A DNA stretch of 64,000 nt from Persicaria tinctoria (GCA_037127255.1 JBANSL010000009.1:26004475-26068474), one strand, 5' to 3'. Numbered from the stretch's first letter, positions 35,940 to 47,613 are shown. Made by a program: numbers and translations. The notes: generated from the letters alone by a model not told the origin.

Positions 35940-37632
35940 TCGGCCCTCCGATCGAAGATATATTCTCGAAGATGAAATTTTTTATAAGTCCCATTACGCG
36001 TGATCTTGCTCCGCGGCGGGCCTCCGATCGAAGCTGCATTCTCGGAGATGAGATTTTTTATAAGTCCCATTACGCATGATTTTTCTCCGCGTCGGGCCTC
36101 CAATAGAAGCTACATTCTCGGAGATGAGATTTTTTATAAGTCCCTAAGACGCTGGAGCTATGCTCCGTGTCGGGCCTCCGATCGAAGCTACATTGTCGGA
36201 GATGAGATTTTTTATGAGTCCCTAGGACGCTAGAGCTTGGCTCTGCGTCGGGCCTCCGATCGAAGCTACATTCTCGGAGATGATATTTTTTATAAATCCC
36301 TAGGACGCTCGAGCTTCGCTCCGCGTCGGGCCTCCGATCGAAGCTACATTCTCGGATAAGAGATTTCTTATAAGTCCCTAGGACACTGGAGCTTGGCTCC
36401 GCGTCGGGCCTCTGATCGAAGCTACATTCTTGGAGATGAGATTTTTTATAAGTCCCTAGGACGCTGAAGCTTGTATCCGCGTCGGGCCTCCGATCGAAGC
36501 TACATTCTCGGAGATGAGATTTTTTATAAGTCCCATTACGCGTGATCTTGCTCCGCGTCGGGCCTCCAATAGAAGCTACATTCTCGGAGATGAGATTTTT
36601 TATAAGTCCCTAGGACGCTGGAGCTTGGCTCCGTGTCGGGCCTCCGACCGAAGCTACATTCTCGGAGATGAGATTTTTTATAAATCCCTAGGAAGCTCGA
36701 GCTTGGCTACGCGTCGGGCCTCCGATCGAAGCTACATTCTGGGAAATGAGATTTTTTATAAGTCCCATTACGAGTGATCTTGCTCCGCGTCGGGCCTCCG
36801 ATCGAAGCTACATTCTCGGAGATGAGATTTTTTATAAGTCCCTAGGACGCTGGAGCTTGGCTCCGCGTCGGCCCTCCGATCGAAGATATATTCTCGGAGA
36901 TGAAATTTTTTATAAGTCCCATTACGCGTGATCTTGCTCCGCGGCGGGCCTCCGATCGAAGCTGCATTCTCGGAGATGAGATTTTTTATAAGTCCCATTA
37001 CGCATGATTTTTCTCCGCGTCGGGCCTCCAATAGAAGCTACATTCTCGGAGATGAGATTTTTTATAAGTCCCTAAGACGCTGGAGCTATGCTCCGTGTCG
37101 GGCCTCCGATCGAAGCTACATTGTCGGAGATGAGATTTTTTATGAGTCCCTAGGACGCTAGAGCTTGGCTCTGCGTCGGGCCTCCGATCGAAGCTACATT
37201 CTCGGAGATGATATTTTTTATAAATCCCTAGGACGCTCGAGCTTCGCTCCGCGTCGGGCCTCCGATCGAAGCTACATTCTGGGATATGAGATTTTTTATA
37301 AGTCCCTAGGACCCTAGAGGTTGGCTCCGCGTCTGGCCACCGATCGAAGCTACATTCTCGGAGATGAGATTTTTTATAAGTCCCATTACGCGTGATCTTG
37401 CTCCGCGTTGGGACTCCGATCGAAGCTGCATTCTCGGAGATGAGATTTTTTATAAGTCCCTAGGATGCTAGAGCTTTGCTCCGCGTCGGGCCTCCGATCG
37501 AAGCTACATTCTCGTAGATGAGATTTTTTACAAGTCCCTAGGACGCTGGAGCTTTGCTCCACATCGGGCCTCCGATCGAAGCTACATTCTCATAGATGAG
37601 ATTTTTTATAAGTCCCATTACGCGTGATCTTG

Positions 37633-37693
37633 TACCGCGTCCGGCATTCGGTCATAGAGCTTGCCTCCCGGATCGAATATTTTATTAACTCCC
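37633..37693 (+). repeat. Anchor monomer 9
   Basis: Type CATAG / CCTCCCGG / AACTCCC, as in anchors 8 and 10. Subtracting insertion 1, it lies about 2.47 kb from anchor 8. Confidence 0.9.
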
Positions 37694-40412
37694 ATTACGC
37701 GTGATCTTGCTCCACGTCGGGCCTCCGATCGAAGCTACATTCTCGGAGATGAGATTTTTTATAAGTCCCTAGGACGCTGGAGCTTGGCTCCGCGTCGGGC
37801 CTCCGATCGAAGCTACATTCTCGGAGATGAGATTTTTTATAAGTCCCATTACGCGTGATCTTGCTCCGCGTCGGGCCTCCGATCGAAGCTAAATTCTCGG
37901 ATATGAGATTTTTTATAAGTCCCTAGGACGTTGGAGCTTGGCTCCGCGTTGGGCCTCCGATCGAAGCTACATTCTCGGAGATGAGATTTTTTATAAGTCC
38001 CATTACGCGTGATCTTTCTCCGCGTCGGGCCTCCGATCGAAGCTACATTCTCGGATAAGAGATTTCTTATAAGTCCCTAGGACACTGGAGCTTGGCTCCG
38101 CGTCGGGCCTCTGATCGAAGCTACATTCTTGGAGATGAGATTTTTTATAAGTCCCTAGGACGCTGAAGCTTGTATCCGCGTCGGGCCTCCGATCGAAGCT
38201 ACATTCTCGGAGATGAGATTTTTTATAAGTCCCATTACGCGTGATCTTGCTCCGCGTCGGGCCTCCAATAGAAGCTACATTCTCGGAGATGAGATTTTTT
38301 ATAAGTCCCTAGGACGCTGGAGCTTGGCTCCGTGTCGGGCCTCCGACCGAAGCTACATTCTCGGAGATGAGATTTTTTATAAATCCCTAGGAAGCTCGAG
38401 CTTGGCTACGCGTCGGGCCTCCGATCGAAGCTACATTCTGGGAAATGAGATTTTTTATAAGTCCCATTACGAGTGATCTTGCTCCGCGTCGGGCCTCCGA
38501 TCGAAGCTACATTCTCGGAGATGAGATTTTTTATAAGTCCCTAGGACGCTGGAGCTTGGCTCCGCGTCGGCCCTCCGATCGAAGATATATTCTCGGAGAT
38601 GAAATTTTTTATAAGTCCCATTACGCGTGATCTTGCTCCGCGGCGGGCCTCCGATCGAAGCTGCATTCTCGGAGATGAGATTTTTTATAAGTCCCATTAC
38701 GCATGATTTTTCTCCGCGTCGGGCCTCCAATACAAGCTACATTCTCGGAGATGAGATTTTTTATAAGTCCCTAAGACGCTGGAGCTATGCTCCGTGTCGG
38801 GCCTCCGATCGAAGCTACATTGTCGGAGATGAGATTTTTTATAAGTCCCTAGGACGCTGGAGCTTGGCTCCGCGTCGGGCCTCCGATCGAAGCTACATTC
38901 TCGGAGATGAGATTTTTTATAAGTCCCATTACGCGTGATCTTGCTCCGCGTCGGGCCTCCGATCGAAGCTAAATTCTCGGATATGAGATTTTTTATAAGT
39001 CCCTAGGACGTTGGAGCTTGGCTCCGCGTTGGGCCTCCGATCGAAGCTACATTCTCGGAGATGAGATTTTTTATAAGTCCCATTACGCGTGATCTTTCTC
39101 CGCGTCGGGCCTCCGATCGAAGCTACATTCTCGGATAAGAGATTTCTTATAAGTCCCTAGGACACTGGAGCTTGGCTCCGCGTCGGGCCTCTGATCGAAG
39201 CTACATTCTTGGAGATGAGATTTTTTATAAGTCCCTAGGACGCTGAAGCTTGTATCCGCGTCGGGCCTCCGATCGAAGCTACATTCTCGGAGATGAGATT
39301 TTTTATAAGTCCCATTACGCGTGATCTTGCTCCGCGTCGGGCCTCCAATAGAAGCTACATTCTCGGAGATGAGATTTTTTATAAGTCCCTAGGACGCTGG
39401 AGCTTGGCTCCGTGTCGGGCCTCCGACCGAAGCTACATTCTCGGAGATGAGATTTTTTTATAAATCCCTAGGAAGCTCGAGCTTGGCTACGCGTCGGGCC
39501 TCCGATCGAAGCTACATTCTGGGAAATGAGATTTTTTATAAGTCCCATTACGAGTGATCTTGCTCCGCGTCGGGCCTCCGATCGAAGCTACATTCTCGGA
39601 GATGAGATTTTTTATAAGTCCCTAGGACGCTGGAGCTTGGCTCCGCGTCGGCCCTCCGATCGAAGATATATTCTCGGAGATGAAATTTTTTATAAGTCCC
39701 ATTACGCGTGATCTTGCTCCGCGGCGGGCCTCCGATCGAAGCTGCATTCTCGGAGATGAGATTTTTTATAAGTCCCATTACGCATGATTTTTCTCCGCGT
39801 CGGGCCTCCAATAGAAGCTACATTCTCGGAGATGAGATTTTTTATAAGTCCCTAAGACGCTGGAGCTATGCTCCGTGTCGGGCCTCCGATCGAAGCTACA
39901 TTGTCGGAGATGAGATTTTTTATGAGTCCCTAGGACGCTAGAGCTTGGCTCTGCGTCGGGCCTCCGATCGAAGCTACATTCTCGGAGATGATATTTTTTA
40001 TAAATCCCTAGGACGCTCGAGCTTCGCTCCGCGTCGGGCCTCCGATCGAAGCTACATTCTGGGATATGAGATTTTTTATAAGTCCCTAGGACCCCAGAGG
40101 TTGGCTCCGCGTCTGGCCTCCGATCGAAGCTACATTCTCGGAGATGAGATTTTTTATAAGTCCCATTACGCGTGATCTTGCTCCGCGTTGGGACTCCGAT
40201 CGAAGCTGCATTCTCGGAGATGAGATTTTTTATATGTCCCTAGGATGCTAGAGCTTTGCTCCGCGTCGGGCCTCCGATCGAAGCTACATTATCGTAGATG
40301 AGATTTTTTACAAGTCCCTAGGACGCTGGAGCTTTGCTCCACATCGGGCCTCCGATCGAAGCTACATTCTCATAGATGAGATTTTTTATAAGTCCCATTA
40401 CGCGTGATCTTG

Positions 40413-40473
40413 TACCGCGTCCGGCATTCGGTCATAGAGCTTGCCTCCCGGATCGAATATTTTATTAACTCCC
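40413..40473 (+). repeat. Anchor monomer 10
   Basis: Copy of anchor 9, 2780 bp downstream; differs just after the anchor by ATTACGTGTG. Confidence 0.9.
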
Positions 40474-41802
40474 ATTACGTGTGATCTTGCTCCACGTCGG
40501 GCCTCCGATCGAAGCTACATTCTCGGAGATGAGATTTTTTATAAGTCCCTAGGACGCTGGAGCTTGGCTCCGCGTCGGGCCTCCGATCGAAGCTACATTC
40601 TCGGAGATGAGATTTTTTATAAGTCCCATTACACGTGATCTTGCTCCGCGTCGGGCCTCCGATCGAAGCTAAATTCTCGGATATGAGATTTTTTATAAGT
40701 CCCTAGGACGTTGGAGCTTGGCTCCGCGTTGGGCCTCCGATCGAAGCTACATTCTCGGAGATGAGATTTTTTATAAGTCCCATTACGCGTGATCTTTCTC
40801 CGCGTCGAGCCTCCGATCGAAGCTACATTCTCGGATAAGAGATTTCTTATAAGTCCCAAGGACACTGGAGCTTGGCTCCGCATCGGGCCTCCGATCGAAG
40901 CTACATTCTTGGAGATGAGATTTTTTATAAGTCCCTAGGACGCTGAAGCTTGTATCCGCGTCGGGCCTCCGATCGAAGCTACATTCTCGGAGATGAGATT
41001 TTTTATAAGTCCCAAGGACGCTGGAGCTTTGCTCCGCGTCGCGCCTCCGATCGAAGCTTCATTCTCGGAGATGACATTTTTTAAGAGTCCCTAGGACGAT
41101 GGAGCTTGGCTCCGTGTCGGGCCTCCGACCGAAGCTACATTTTCGGAGATGAGATTTTTTATAAATCCCTAGGAAGCTCGAGCTTGGCTCCGCGTCGGGC
41201 CTCCGATCGAAGCTACATTCTCGGAGATGAGATTTTTTATAAGTCCCTAGAACGCTGGAGCTTGGCTCCGTGTCGGGCCTCCGATCGAAGCTACATTCTC
41301 GGAGATGAGATTTTTTATAAGTACCATTACGCGTGATCTTGCTCCGCGTCGGGCCTCCGATCGAAGCTACATTCTCGGATATGAGATTTTTTGTAAGTCC
41401 CTAGGACGCTGGAGCTTGGCTCCGCGTCGGGCCTCCGATCGAAGCTACATTCTCGGAGATGAGATTTTTTATAAGTCCCTAGGACACTGGAGCTTTGCTC
41501 CGCGTCGGGCCTCCGATCGAAGCTACATTCTCGAAGATGAGATTTTTTATAAGTCCCTAGGACCCTGGAGCTTGGCTCCGCGGCAGGCCTCCGATCGAAG
41601 CTACATTCTCGGAGATGAGATTTTTTATAAGTCCCTAGGACGTTGGAGATTGGCTCCGTGTCAGACCTCCGATCGAAGCTACATTCTCGGAGATGAGATT
41701 TTTTGTAAGTCCCATTACGCGTGATCTTGCTCCGCGTCGGGCCTCTGATCGAAGCAACATTCTCGAAGATGAGATTTTTTATAAGTCCCTGGGACGCAGG
41801 AG

Positions 41803-41807
41803 CTTGG
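41803..41807. repeat. Target-site duplication, left, of insertion 2
   Basis: CTTGG directly before TGTTGTGAGCC; matches 52517-52521. Confidence 0.93.
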
Positions 41808-42193
41808 TGTTGTGAGCCTAATTAGCCATGTTTTACATTATCTTTTATATCGATTTCTGTATGCATTTCATGCATTTGGGTTAGAATAATACAAAATATG
41901 TGTAGTTTATGCTTAGTTGTTATATATGGAGGTCTACACAAGTTTTTGTCATATTTCGTAGAAATCGGACGCATTTTTGAGCTTAATGGAAAGTCATGGA
42001 GAAGCCAAGAATGGTGCAGCTGGAGAGAAGGCCAATTTCCGGTTTACATCGTTCTGAATCAGGCTGTGATGTCTTCATGAGATTTGTAGCCCTCGGAAAG
42101 AGCTTTCCAACGCATGGTAATATGCGTCAATCCGACAACCGAGGCATCGGGAAAGTGCGTTTTACGAGCAGAGCTGGAAGCTGAGAAATTTAC

Positions 42194-42335
42194 TCGATGT
42201 CGAGGAAAGTTGTCGACATCGACAAGTCACCAACTCGACATGTGTTCCAATCGACGAGACGAGTATTCTACTCGATGTCAAGGAAAGTTGTCGACATCGA
42301 GAAGATTTGTCGAGCACTTCAGAAGCCGAGATCGA
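42194..42335 (+). repeat. TCGA-palindrome cluster a, LTR 1
   Basis: Eleven TCGA tetramers in 142 bp, in phrases such as CTCGATGTCGAGG and TTGTCGACATCGACAAG, which are imperfect inverted repeats of each other. Chance would give about one TCGA per 256 bp. Function unknown. Confidence 0.85.
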
Positions 42336-42551
42336 GGAGAAGTCCGAGCGGGATTGGATACTTGCAAGCTAAGATTCGTCCAATTCTATCAAGATCTATC
42401 AAGACCAAAGAAGATGTCCACACATTAGATATAATCCTAGTCTATCTATTTTATTTAATTACACTATGTTATTTATTTATCTCTAAGTTTTAGATATAGT
42501 TTTAGATAAAGATAGATATCTTCTTTCCTTGATTAGCAAGGATTAGAAGCC

Positions 42552-42559
42552 TATAAATA
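42552..42559 (+). promoter_or_regulatory. TATA box, LTR 1
   Basis: TATAAATA in the context AGCCTATAAATAAGGCCC, about 745 bp into the LTR. Transcription would start some 30 bp downstream, near the CTCAGTTTTAATC stretch. This is the copy that would drive a full-length transcript. Confidence 0.65.
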
Positions 42560-42635
42560 AGGCCCTAGGGGGCTCAGTTTTAATCATTCAATTTCAGTTA
42601 GATTCAATTTTGAGAGAGAAGTAAGTAGGAGAAGT

Positions 42636-42657
42636 AGAGAGAGAGAGAGAGAGAGAG
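42636..42657 (+). repeat. AG microsatellite, LTR 1 (11 units)
   Basis: (AG)11 about 80 bp downstream of the TATA box, in the probable transcribed leader. Confidence 0.9.
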
Positions 42658-43206
42658 TGAGCAGCCGGTTGGAGTTGTGAAGCGAGAGCGGAGTTGGCTT
42701 CGAGCGGTTGTAAACTTTGGTTTATTTTTATGCAAGTTTCTTTTTATACATCAATGTCTTTTATTGCAATGAAGAGTGAGTAGTCCACCCACTTCTGGGG
42801 CTGGGGTGAGCCCGACGGTGGCCATGTGAGGCGATGCGATAAAGGTCAGATCTTTTGTGTGATTCATCTTCTATCCCTATGAGCATGATTCTTTTGCGAG
42901 AGTTGAAGGTGATCCTTGTTTGTGTTATTGAAGCGAAAGTGATCTTAATACAACTTGGATTAATTATGTGAAAAAGGGTTAGTAACAATTAGGGTTTATG
43001 CGAGAGCCTCTATATGCCTATTTGTTAATAACGAAAGTTATTTGGATGGAAAGCATGATCTTTTATGCCTTTATGTCTTACTTTGCATGGTTATCGTTGC
43101 GGTGTTGAAACCCTAGCCTTGGAAGCCTTTAGTTTATTGATTTTATTTCGTGTTTACATTCGTTCCGTGTTCGAAAAGCTTTTGCATCTTTAAATTTCTG
43201 TTCTTA

Positions 43207-43399
43207 TCGATTTCGAAGAGTTGTCGATATCGACATATCTTGTCGACGTCGAGTTCTTTTGTCGAGATCTTCGCTTTGCTGTTTTTTTGGCGATTTACTT
43301 TCTGTGTCGACAAGTTTGTGTCGAGTAGTCGTCGATATCGACAACCTGTGTCGACAAGACTCGGTCGAGTTCTTCTGTCGAGTTACTTACTGTTGTCGA
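43207..43399 (+). repeat. TCGA-palindrome cluster b, LTR 1
   Basis: Fifteen TCGA tetramers in 193 bp, including two perfect 12-bp palindromes GTCGATATCGAC at 43223-43234 and 43331-43342. It lies near the 3' end of the LTR, downstream of the TATA box. Confidence 0.85.
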
Positions 43400-43709
43400 T
43401 TTGCTTTGTTCTTTATTTGCTTTTCTTTTATTTCTGTCTTTTTTATTTGTTATTTGCTTTTGCTTTAGTTGCCCTTGCCGGGATTATTTGTTTCTGTTTT
43501 ATTTCTGCTTCTGCTTGTGTTTCTGCTTTTCTGCTGCTGCTGTGAGAATCTGATAGCTACCTGAGAACTGCTGACGTGCTTCCTCGTGGATTCGATCCTG
43601 ACTTTCTCTTACTACAACGGGAGGAAGTCTTGTAATTATTTGCTGAGACAGGGGAGTCGTTCTAAACCATATTCTATTCTATACTTGACTTACTCCTGCA
43701 ACAACAAAT

Positions 43710-43727
43710 TGGCGCCGTTGCCGGGGA
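43710..43727 (+). promoter_or_regulatory. Primer-binding site (tRNA-Asp), left unit
   Basis: TGGCGCCGTTGCCGGGGA, three bases after LTR 1, is complementary over 18 bases to the 3' end of plant tRNA-Asp including its CCA. This primer is usual for Athila-type elements. Confidence 0.9.
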
Positions 43728-43789
43728 AGCTATCATTCGCGCCTTAGGTAGTCGGATCTCACTGTTTCTCTGAGTTACTTTTCAGGTGT

Positions 43790-44563
43790 ATGCGCCGTTC
43801 TGATCAAACACCTGAGTTTGACACCTTAGATGATCCGGAACATGTCCTACACACCAATTCTAAACTGAAAAGAGCCATGGAGTCCACAGAAACACAGGAG
43901 CAGCTGATATAGAGGCTTACAAGAGAACTGGCCGAAAAAGATGCTGCTATCGCCGCTGAGAGAGCAGCAAAGAAACAAGTACAAGCTAAGCTTGCGTTGC
44001 TTAGACGGGAATACCCATTCTATGAACCCGTTGATACCCAGGTATGTCCCTCCACGATCTCAATTCCAACTTTGCTACCTATCTTTGAAAAACCATTTGA
44101 AGGATCCCAAAAAGAAGAAGAGCCACCAACGAAGAAGTCGGACGTCGTTGCCCATGATGTTTCAAAGTCGCTTTTGCCTTATGAGGTGAAGGCTATCCCC
44201 GACGATTTTGAGCAACCGATGTTCATATTCAAGTATGGGGTCCTCGCAAAGTGGTATGAAGCTCCACAAGATAACGTGGAAGCATCTCTTCCAACTCCAC
44301 CGGTTTGTTGTAGTGGAGATGTGCAAACAAATCAACCAATAAAGCGGAAGAGGTATGATGATGAGGTATGCAAATTTCCTTTATATATTCCTTTATGCAT
44401 GCCATCTCGAGCCCAGGAAGATGGATGGAAGAAGCCATGGAGCATCCACTCAGGGAGGTTCAAGCTTCTTCACATGATGCCACCGGATGACATCCCACGC
44501 TTCCCACCACCGGAGGAACCACCAGATCCACCTATACCTCCGGACAAAGATGAGCCAGGCTGA
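43790..44563 (+). pseudogene. ORF of the left unit, one in-frame stop
   Basis: From ATG (MRRSDQTPEFDTLDD...) a 258-codon frame is interrupted only by TAG at codon 41 (43910-43912). Codons 42-74 look like a coiled coil (RLTRELAEKDAAIAAERAAK), and the C-terminus is proline-rich (FPPPEEPPDPPIPPDKDEPG). No protease, zinc knuckle or polymerase motif is visible. It sits where gag would start, so it may be a gag remnant. A protein could also start at a later ATG. The stop is shared by both units, so it predates the tandem duplication. Confidence 0.55.
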
Positions 44564-46200
44564 TGCTAACGGAGAAAGTCGGCCTAGTGACTATAAAATC
44601 TAGAGCTTGTAAATAGACATTTATTTTAAGACTTTTTGGACATTGTTGTTTTGTTTGCTTTAGGTTTTGGACATTGTTTTTAGGATTATACTATTGTGGG
44701 TATTTCTTTTCTAACGAATCTTGCAGGTATGAAGAAGCTACAGTCTTGTCGACATGAGAGAAGGAACTCGACATCGACAAACCACATCGAGCAAGCCTGT
44801 GGTCGAGAAGATCACCCTGGAGGCAACAGGAAGAACTCGATGTCGAGGAGATGTTGTCGACGTTGACAAGTCCTCGAGATCGACTAAGTTTTCGAGATCG
44901 ACAAGCACTGCAGCACTTCTTCACTCGATTTCCGACGATCCGCACACATGTCTTGTGAGTTTCTTTCTTTACCCTTGTTTTTATACAGTGAGGACACTGT
45001 AATGTTTAAGTATGGGGTGGGGGAAGGGCTTACTTTGTGCATATTTGATTTATTTGATCATATCTTACATATATGCATTATTTCTTGGAATTGCTACATG
45101 GCTATTTTGGAATGCATTATTGATTTATGTGCTTATATGCGTGAATTTCCAAAAATTTGAGAAAAATGACCCCCATTGAAAATTTTGAATAATGTCATGG
45201 ATGTTTTATTGAACTCGACGATGCAAAATTGGATTCATTAGAGATATATCATGAAATTGCCTAGTAAGGGGAAGTCACAATGAAGTGCATTATTTATTAA
45301 AAACCATGAAAGGAGGTAAAATTTGAAATTGCTTTTGACAAGTTGCATGATAAGATGATGGAGGACTTTATATTTCCATATAATGCTCAGTGTTTATTCC
45401 TAGCCATACCTATGCTTATGCATCACAAAAGCCATAATATGCCTTATTTCAATTATTGCTCCACATGACCCAAATACTTGCCATTCTTTACCTTATCCGG
45501 GGATTATGTTGAGAATGATGTTACATTATGGAGATGTTATATGGTTGTTGTGATTATTATTATATTTGGAGTTTGGAAGGGAATTGTTTGAAATATATGG
45601 AAAATTTAATGAGTGAAAGAAAATCCAATCACCTCAGGAGATAAAGGTAGATTGACCCTGCTCTCTGAGATAATAGTTTGGAGAGATGGGACACATTGTG
45701 AGGAGTCCGACGCACTAAGTATCCGGGGCCATTCATGACACCCATGTTTGCGACTCGCGAGAAGGCAGTGCTGAGGTCAGAGAGGTAAAAGCATTATTAT
45801 TGAAAAAAAAGCAATATGAAAGGTGATGAATTAAATGGAGAAGGAATGTGGAATGAAAATCAAAAAGTTTGAAAGTAATCCATTTCCCCGGATCATTAGC
45901 ACCACATTGCCAAAAATTGCCCACCTTTTAGCCTTTTACCAATCTACTCCTTCATGAGCTTAAATTAAAGTCTTCTTGATTATCAATGCTTAGTCACTTA
46001 TGAATGTTTTTGCATAACCCTCCTTTTGTGAGTAGATGTTGCTTTTACATATTTGCACATGCATGAATCTGTGACACTAGTACCTTTTCGAGGATGGTAA
46101 TTGATTGCAGGGTTATATAACAATGAATCTAATATGTTGAGAGTTTTGATTTCTTCCCCTGAATGACAAATAAAAGTATTGCTTGAGGACAAGCAAGCTT
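44564..46200 (+). other. Noncoding 3' part of the left internal region
   Basis: About 1.6 kb without a recognisable gene. It contains TCGA cluster c and, at 45008-45028, a PPT-like AAGTATGGGG followed by TGGGGGAAGGG. The rest is AT-rich and unremarkable up to the GAGGACAAGC motif near 46182. Confidence 0.7.
44749..44928 (+). repeat. TCGA-palindrome cluster c, left internal region
   Basis: Thirteen TCGA tetramers in 180 bp, with the phrase CTCGATGTCGAGGAGATG then TTGTCGACGTTGACAAG, clearly related to cluster a. It lies between the ORF remnant and the internal PPT-like site. Confidence 0.85.
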
Positions 46201-46214
46201 AAGTATGGGGTGTT
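46201..46214 (+). promoter_or_regulatory. Polypurine tract, left unit
   Basis: AAGTATGGGGTGTT directly before LTR 2, preceded by TTGAGGACAAGCAAGC; a typical 3' end of Athila/Tat-like internal regions. Confidence 0.75.
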
Positions 46215-46600
46215 TGTTGTGAGCCTAATTAGCCATGTTTTACATTATCTTTTATATCGATTTCTGCATGCATTTCATGCATTTGGGTTAGAATAATACA
46301 AAATATGTGTAGTTTATGCTTAGTTGTTATATATGGAAGTCTACACAAGTTTTTGTCATATTTCGCAGAAATCAGACGCATTTTTGAGCTTAATGGAAAG
46401 TCATGGAGAAGCCAAGAATGGTGCAGCTGGAGAGAAGGCCAATTTCCGGTTTACATCGTTCTGAATCAGGCTGTGATGTCTTCATGAGATTTGTAGCCCT
46501 CGGAAAGAGCTTTCCAACGCATGGTCATATGCGTCAATCCGACAACCGAGGCATCGGGAAAGTGCGTTTTACGAGCAGAGCTGGAAGCTGAGAAATTTAC

Positions 46601-46742
46601 TCGATGTCGAGGAAAGTTGTCGACATCGACAAGTCACCAACTCGACATGTGTTCCAATCGACGAGACGAGTATTCTACTCGATGTCAAGGAAAGTTGTCG
46701 ACATCGAGAAGATTTGTCGAGCACTTCAGAAGCCGAGATCGA
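46601..46742 (+). repeat. TCGA-palindrome cluster a, LTR 2
   Basis: Copy of cluster a. It lies entirely within the interval (46527-46822) to which the LTR crossover can be mapped. Confidence 0.85.
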
Positions 46743-46958
46743 GGAGAAGTCCGAGCGGGATTGGATACTTGCAAGCTAAGATTCGTCCAATTCTATCAAG
46801 ATCTATCAAGACCAAAGAAGATGTCCACACATTAGATATAATCCTAGTCTATCTATTTTATTTAATTACACTATGTTATTTATTTATCTCTAAGTTTTAG
46901 ATATAGTTTTAGATAAAGATAGATATCTTCTTTCCTTGATTAGCAAGGATTAGAAGCC

Positions 46959-46966
46959 TATAAATA
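46959..46966 (+). promoter_or_regulatory. TATA box, LTR 2
   Basis: Same context as in LTR 1. An RNA starting here would cover only the right-hand unit. Confidence 0.65.
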
Positions 46967-47042
46967 AGGCCCTAGGGGGCTCAGTTTTAATCATTCAATT
47001 TCAGTTAGATTCAATTTTGAGAGAGAAGTAAGTAGGAGAAGT

Positions 47043-47064
47043 AGAGAGAGAGAGAGAGAGAGAG
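47043..47064 (+). repeat. AG microsatellite, LTR 2 (11 units)
   Basis: (AG)11, same length as in LTR 1 and unlike LTR 3; one of the markers showing that this part of LTR 2 came from LTR 1. Confidence 0.9.
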
Positions 47065-47613
47065 TGAGCAGCCGGTTGGAGTTGTGAAGCGAGAGCGGAG
47101 TTGGCTTCGAGCGGTTGTAAACTTTGGTTTATTTTTATGCAAGTTTCTTTTTATACATCAATGTCTTTTATTGCAATGAAGAGTGAGTAGTCCACCCACT
47201 TCTGGGGCTGGGGTGAGCCCGACGGTGGCCATGTGAGGCGATGCGATAAAGGTCAGATCTTTTGTGTGATTCATCTTCTATCCCTATGAGCATGATTCTT
47301 TTGCGAGAGTTGAAGGTGATCCTTGTTTGTGTTATTGAAGCGAAAGTGATCTTAATACAACTTGGATTAATTATGTGAAAAAGGGTTAGTAACAATTAGG
47401 GTTTATGCGAGAGCCTCTATATGCCTATTTGTTAATAACGAAAGTTATTTGGATGGAAAGCATGATCTTTTATGCCTTTATGTCTTACTTTGCATGGTTA
47501 TCGTTGCGGTGTTGAAACCCTAGCCTTGGAAGCCTTTAGTTTATTGATTTTATTTCGTGTTTACATTCGTTCCGTGTTCGAAAAGCTTTTGCATCTTTAA
47601 ATTTCTGTTCTTA

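Larger units (their letters stand above)
36321..41010 (+). repeat. Tandem HOR pair, 2780-bp period, with nested duplications
   Basis: Copy 1 is about 36321-39100 and copy 2 about 39101-41010 (truncated). Anchors lie at 37633 and 40413. Inside copy 1 the segment 36321-37140 is repeated at 38020-38839 (offset 1699), and 37745-38830 is repeated from 38826 (offset 1080, becoming 1081 after one extra T at about 39450). Identity is very high, so several exchanges happened in quick succession. The shared 'gcggcgggcc' block occurs at 36012, 36940, 38639 and 39720, and also at 23842 on the other side of insertion 1. Confidence 0.85.
35935..41807 (+). repeat. Satellite array, block II
   Basis: This is the continuation of block I after the first insertion: the monomer interrupted after CTCCGCG at 25314 resumes with CCGCGTCGGCCC, including the 5-bp target duplication. 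It contains two anchors (37633 and 40413) of the same sequence type as the last anchor of block I (24535), which fits insertion into a pre-existing HOR field. Most of the block is a 2780-bp HOR present twice, with nested 1699- and 1081-bp duplications. No gene was found. Confidence 0.97.
41808..43706 (+). repeat. LTR 1 (left) of insertion 2
   Basis: It begins TGTTGTGAGCC and ends TGCAACAACA. It carries five private bases relative to LTR 2 and LTR 3, all in the first 312 bp: T at 41860, G at 41931, T at 41959, G at 41967 and A at 42119. Beyond that it matches LTR 2. It holds two TCGA clusters, a TATA box and an 11-copy AG microsatellite. The T-rich ORF at about 43150-43545 is low complexity and not supported as a gene. 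Confidence 0.95.

Noticed and set aside
35885..36103. ORF across the junction of insertion 1 and block II
   Set aside because: It joins LTR and satellite sequence by chance.
43150..43545. 131-residue hydrophobic ORF in LTR 1 (and copies in LTR 2 and LTR 3)
   Set aside because: It is translation of a T-rich tract with TCGA repeats, has low complexity, and is open by composition rather than coding.
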